A stretch of 64,000 nucleotides of DNA from Saccharum officinarum (Eukaryota > Streptophyta > Magnoliopsida > Poales > Poaceae): assembly GCA_020631735.1 (NCBI GenBank), contig CM036221.1, positions 17,465,381-17,529,380 of the forward strand, written 5' to 3'. How positions within the stretch are numbered: position 1 is the stretch's first letter; every line of letters starts with the position of its first letter. Under the pieces are notes generated by a model. That model had not been told where the DNA came from, ran no database searches, and saw nothing but the letters and a program-made list of their open reading frames with translations. This document shows positions 60,144 to 64,000 of this stretch, in pieces. Position numbers and translations under genes: made by a program.

Positions 60144-60152
60144 AAAATCAAG

Positions 60153-61358
60153 TGAAGGGCTAACGCCCAGACGTCCGGCCCTAGGCCCGCGTCCGGACGC
60201 CTGCAACCGCTTCGCATCGGACGCCCCCCGTGCTTGCATCAGATCTCGCGCCGGCGACGAAATCACGTCTGGCCACCCACGACCGATCCCGCGCCAGTGA
60301 CCACGTCCGACCATCCGCGACTCGATCCCCGTCCCGGTTGCGCCCCCAGCGTCCACGACTCTAACCCCATCCCGGTTGTGCCCCCCGGAGTCAAGCCTGC
60401 GACGCTTCTTCCCCTGCCACATCGCGCTCCGCCGCCGCCCCGCCGCGCCATACCCGTCACGCCCCCGTTCTCCGCCTCGCTCTGTCTCGGTCACGCCCTT
60501 TCCTGAGTCCTAACGTCTCATCTTCTCTGCAACATCCGTCCGACCGTTGCAACATACTATTGAAACATACTTGTATAGTCATTAAAACATCTAGATGAAA
60601 CACATGAAACATGCATCTAAAACAGCTGAAACATTTAGAAATACATTTGCAACATACGTCCAAAACAGATGAAACATGTGGAACATACACTTGAAACATA
60701 CGCATGTAGTCATTGCAACATATGCAACATCAAGATGAAACACATGAAATATACAGATGAAACACATGAAACATATAGATGAAACGCGTGAAACATACGT
60801 CTAAAACAAATAGAATACTTAAAACATGTACTTCCAACATACGTATATAGTCATTGCAACGTACGCAACATACATATGAAACACTTAAAAACAACTTTTG
60901 AAACAAACACATGGCGTCGCGGCAGCCATGGCCAACCTAGTGGGGAGATGCGGTAGCCAGCAAGCGGGGCTCGGGTGCAATAGAGAGGGAGGATGGCGGC
61001 AGGTAAACGGCTGGGCGTGGTAAAGAACGCCGCGCTGGAGTAGTCGTCGTAGACCGCCGCGTCGGCTCGAAGAACTCGGCGGCGAGTGGTGTGTGGTAGT
61101 CGGGAGAATGGAAAGCAGGCGGCCGGCGCTCAGGCGCGGTAGCGCGGTCGTGATGGAGCAAGCCGCGACGATGTGGCGCAAAGAATTGGTTCGAGAATAG
61201 ATGGCGAAACAACGGCGATTCGAGAAGAAGGTGCGAGCAGTGATTTTTTTTATTTTTATTTCTGTGCGGATGGCAGTGTTGCTGTTGGGCCGTTCGGGCG
61301 TCGAGGCCCACCAACACACGTCCGGACGGAACGGACGCCCTACCGACAGCATTATTGT
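60153..61358. mobile_element. GCAACAT-rich MULE-like non-autonomous element, copy 2
   Basis: It is flanked by a perfect 9-bp direct repeat, aaaatcaag (60144-60152 and 61359-61367), the Mutator-type target duplication. GC-rich ends carry cgtccggacg motifs. The middle (60525-60910) is a tract of GCAACAT, GAAACA and AAACATAC words. The right GC-rich part shows short proline/arginine-rich frames that could be captured gene pieces, but none is recognisable. Length 1206 bp. Terminal repeats are poorly conserved. Confidence 0.65.
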
Positions 61359-61948
61359 AAAATCAAGGAGGGATGGGTGTTGCTGCATGCCAACTAAAGA
61401 AGACGTGAAATGATGTTTATCTTGGAATTTGATCAAATGTAATTTAGCTTTGTTCTAGTCTCTTCGGATTGTTAGGTAGCTGAACATACTTTCGTGTATG
61501 AACAGTCAATTTCGTTGTCTTGGAAATCTCTCTTCAGGTTAGGTGCAAATGTCATCTGCAGGTGGTTTTTCCATATAGGAGTATTGATGATTTTTTTTTT
61601 CAGACGTACCAAAGTTTGTTTTCGTTTGAAACGTTTTGTAATCTCGGTGTGGTTTGTTAAATGAAATAAGGATTTTGTTTCAAGCTGGAGCACCATTGGC
61701 ATGTCTTGGAACTGCAAATGCTTCTGTCCCTTTGCATTCCTGTGGCTTTGCATGTGCAAGAGCATAAAGATTGGATGCAACAAAAGCGAAGGACTGAACA
61801 ACTTCCTCCTTGTTTATGCTGCATAAGTTACGTGGTCGCTGCGTCTTATGTTTCTGTTTTCAAAATTTATGAATTATGGATATGAAGGAACGTGCATAGT
61901 GTCTTCATATCTTTTTAAGTTAATATTTGATAGAATAAGCAGTACATG

Positions 61949-62057
61949 CGGGGGCGGACCTTAGGTAGTACTGGGTGAAGGCATGGGCTGCCACTCAAAA
62001 ATTGTTGTCAGTGATTTGAGAATATTTTTCACCATTAGTGCTGGATCCGCCCTTGAG
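61949..62057. mobile_element. Short MITE-like repeat
   Basis: About 110 bp between gggggcggacc and its approximate inverse ggatccgccctt. Non-coding; family not assigned. Confidence 0.35.
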
Positions 62058-62177
62058 TACATGGAGAGAATTGGCTATTAGCCATTGCAAAGAATGGGCT
62101 TCGCAAAATTGCCATCAAACCCGCATTTCATAGACTTAGACAGACGCATAATTTATAGACTCAGTGAAAACAACCGC

Positions 62178-62380
62178 AGAAATTGTTAGTTTGCGCAGTT
62201 CTGCTTGACTACATAGTGCACATGCTAGAATAGAGAAATTGTTAGTTTGCGCAATTCTGCTGGACTACACAGTGCACATGGTAGACTCGAATGGTAAATT
62301 CGTGAGCCATATCGCACAAGCTAGAAGAGAAAGGTAAATTTGTGGGCCATATTGCACGAACAGCTCGCAATCAGGTGCTG
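62178..62380. repeat. Local tandem duplications
   Basis: A ~57-bp unit (aaattgttagtttgcgcag...agtgcacatg) occurs twice in tandem (from 62178 and 62236). Next to it a ~40-bp unit (ggtaaattcgtgagccatat) is also repeated (near 62293 and 62333). Units are about 85-90% alike. Non-coding. Confidence 0.65.
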
Positions 62381-62984
62381 TTGGGTGCTAATATATCCCT
62401 GTTAATCTACAGAAATAGTACTAATAATAATAATGATATTTTTTAGTAATGTTAGCCAAATTAGAAAGAAAAAAATGACTCGTAAAATACTAGTTGGGCT
62501 GATTCTTTGCTTTGCACGTGGGTCGTTGCTCGTCGTACTCGGTGAGTACCGGGCCTTATGGCCCACAGCATGGGCCCGGCCTTTGTACCGTCTCCTTCCT
62601 TGCCAAAATACGTACACTTTTTCCGACAGCATCAACCATTTCCATTTTTGGGACCTTTTTCGTCTGCTCCGATATAGGGAGTACTATACGCCGTGGCACA
62701 CCAGCATGCAGCAACAAGACGAGAACGTGACCAGACGAGGAGGGACGGGGAAGAGGAGAGGCAGGTAGGGGTGCCGTCGTCGCCACGCATTCATGGATGC
62801 TTGCATGTATTCAAACCCAAAACCAGCCATGCTACACCTATCTAGGATGGTGATGATGCAGCACACACTACTGTTACACTTCTACTTCTACTGCACATCA
62901 TTGCAGTTGTACTGTGTGTCGGTCGACTCTGCACTGCAAGCACGGGACGGGAGCATCCGCATGCACGCACAGCAGTGCTGTAAT
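62381..62984. other. Spacer, no recognised gene
   Basis: A 111-codon frame at 62433-62768 has no recognisable features. A minus-strand frame overlaps it. Nothing else was seen. Confidence 0.35.
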
Positions 62985-63147
62985 AGGCCTGGTTTACTTG
63001 TAAAATTTTTGGCAAAATGTAATTGTAGCACTTTCGTTGTTATTTGGTAATTAGTGTCCAATTATGATCTAATTAGGCTTAAAAGATTCGTCTCGTCCAT
63101 TTCGTCTAAACTGTGTAATTAGTTTTATTTTTTATCTATATTTAATG
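62985..63147. mobile_element. Left part of a Tourist-like MITE, cut by an LTR sequence
   Basis: It starts aggcctggtttacttg, has ggtaattagtgtccaattat and ctaattaggcttaaaag, and breaks off at atatttaatg, where solo-LTR-type sequence begins. The missing right half may lie beyond the window. Confidence 0.6.
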
Positions 63148-64000
63148 CGTTCAGCGTCCGGTCAGCGTTCAGCGTCTGCGCGTGTTTCAGATTGTTGATC
63201 GGACGCGCAGCGCGTCCGGTCACTGTCGACCGGACGCGTCCGGTCGTTCAGGGAGCTTACTGGACTCCAACCGGACGCTGGCACTGTGGCGTCCGGTCAG
63301 TTCTGCAGCGCGTCCGGTCGCTGTTTCGTTGAGCGCTGCTCAGGCTTGACCAGCGCATCCGGTCAGTCACGGGACCAGCGCGTCCAGTCAATCCCAGCGC
63401 GTCCGGTCTACGCGACGAGCGCGTCCGGTCGGTGCTTCGCGACTTAGCCGTTGTGCGACCGGCGCGTCCGGTCAGTTGGACCAGCACGTCCGGCCAGCGC
63501 GATTTCGGCAGTTTTAAGTTTTTAACGGCTCTATTCGAAGGGGTACGTCTATAAATACTTGTTGGCCGGCTCAAGGCTCCCCCTCTTGAACTTTTGACAT
63601 ACTTGTGAGCACTTTGAGCTAAGCAACTCCCCTCCCACTCATCTCTCTTGCTTCTTTGCATATTCGAAGTGAGATTGGGTGATCCAAGTGCATTTGCATT
63701 GTGAGATTGCATCTAGTTGGCACTTGGTGGTTGATTTGCTGCGGGATTCTTGTTTCTCTTGGTGGTTACTGCCACCTAGACAACTTGGAGCAGCTTGGAG
63801 GCGTTGGCAAGGGTTGGTGATTGTTCTTGGCCACCTCTGGTGATTGTGAGAGGTTTGTGCCTACCTCGGTGAAGCGCCAAAGGCAACGTTAGTAAATTGC
63901 TCGTGTCATTGCAACATTTTGCCATTTGGTAGGTTCTTGTGGCGCCTTTTGAGAGGCTCGATGTGAGATCGATTAGCCACCGAACCACGTGGTGAAGAGG
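63148..64000 (+). repeat. Partial LTR of the same family as the solo LTR
   Basis: Colinear with about 43690-44650. It has an array of gcgtccggtca repeats (63148-63490), a TATA box (tataaatacttgttggccgg, near 63551), then the shared leader (ctcccactcatctctcttgc). It starts within the repeat array, so its 5' part is missing, and it runs off the end of the window. Confidence 0.7.

Overview
Plant nuclear DNA, most likely from a grass of the Andropogoneae (Saccharum, Miscanthus, Sorghum or a relative). The pointers are very GC-rich monocot-style exons with spliced introns, Stowaway and Tourist-like MITEs, a Mutator-like element (MULE) with a plant mobile domain (PMD) gene, and Ty3/gypsy elements with LTRs near 5 kb. 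There is no sign of bacterial, plasmid or phage DNA, and no rRNA, tRNA or CRISPR array was seen.

Layout. From 1 to 9.7 kb lies a gene-bearing stretch. It has a hAT-type MITE (20-566), then one intact-looking host gene on the minus strand (888-4206): a two-exon alpha/beta hydrolase of the DWARF14/KAI2 group, with a Mutator-type fold-back MITE and a Stowaway in its intron and a TATA box upstream. More MITEs follow, including a GCAACAT-rich MULE-like element.

From about 10.2 to 50.4 kb lies a three-level transposon nest. The oldest layer is a degenerate MULE on the minus strand, with a MURA transposase pseudogene (46.6-49.4 kb) followed by a spliced PMD gene. The PMD gene is split by a 2.2-kb solo LTR (42903-45122) and by a 30.6-kb gypsy chromovirus (11394-42001). 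At both sites the PMD reading frame resumes correctly across the insertion. The chromovirus lies on the minus strand and has 5.0-kb LTRs, a gag-pol pseudogene and an extra ORF upstream of gag. Its gag-pol is in turn split, just before the protease active site, by a 14.1-kb element in the opposite orientation (19733-33873). That inner element has two 4822-bp LTRs and a 4.5-kb internal region without coding capacity. It is a LARD whose LTRs, leader and 3' end are related to those of the element it sits in.

The most striking item is the extra ORF of the chromovirus (36225-35608, minus). Its first 22 residues match the histone H3 N-terminal tail at 18 positions, keeping K4, R8, K9 and S10. A long coiled coil and an acidic tail follow. 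The same element encodes an integrase with a chromodomain-like end, so a histone-tail mimic and a possible histone-tail reader sit in one retroelement.

From 50.4 to 64 kb is a MITE-dense accessory stretch. It holds a first exon of a small secreted protein, a truncated Copia element, an ORF1-only LINE inserted in a MITE, remnants that may belong to an A1 aspartyl protease gene, a second GCAACAT MULE-like element with a 9-bp target duplication, and the start of another LTR of the solo-LTR family, which runs off the window.
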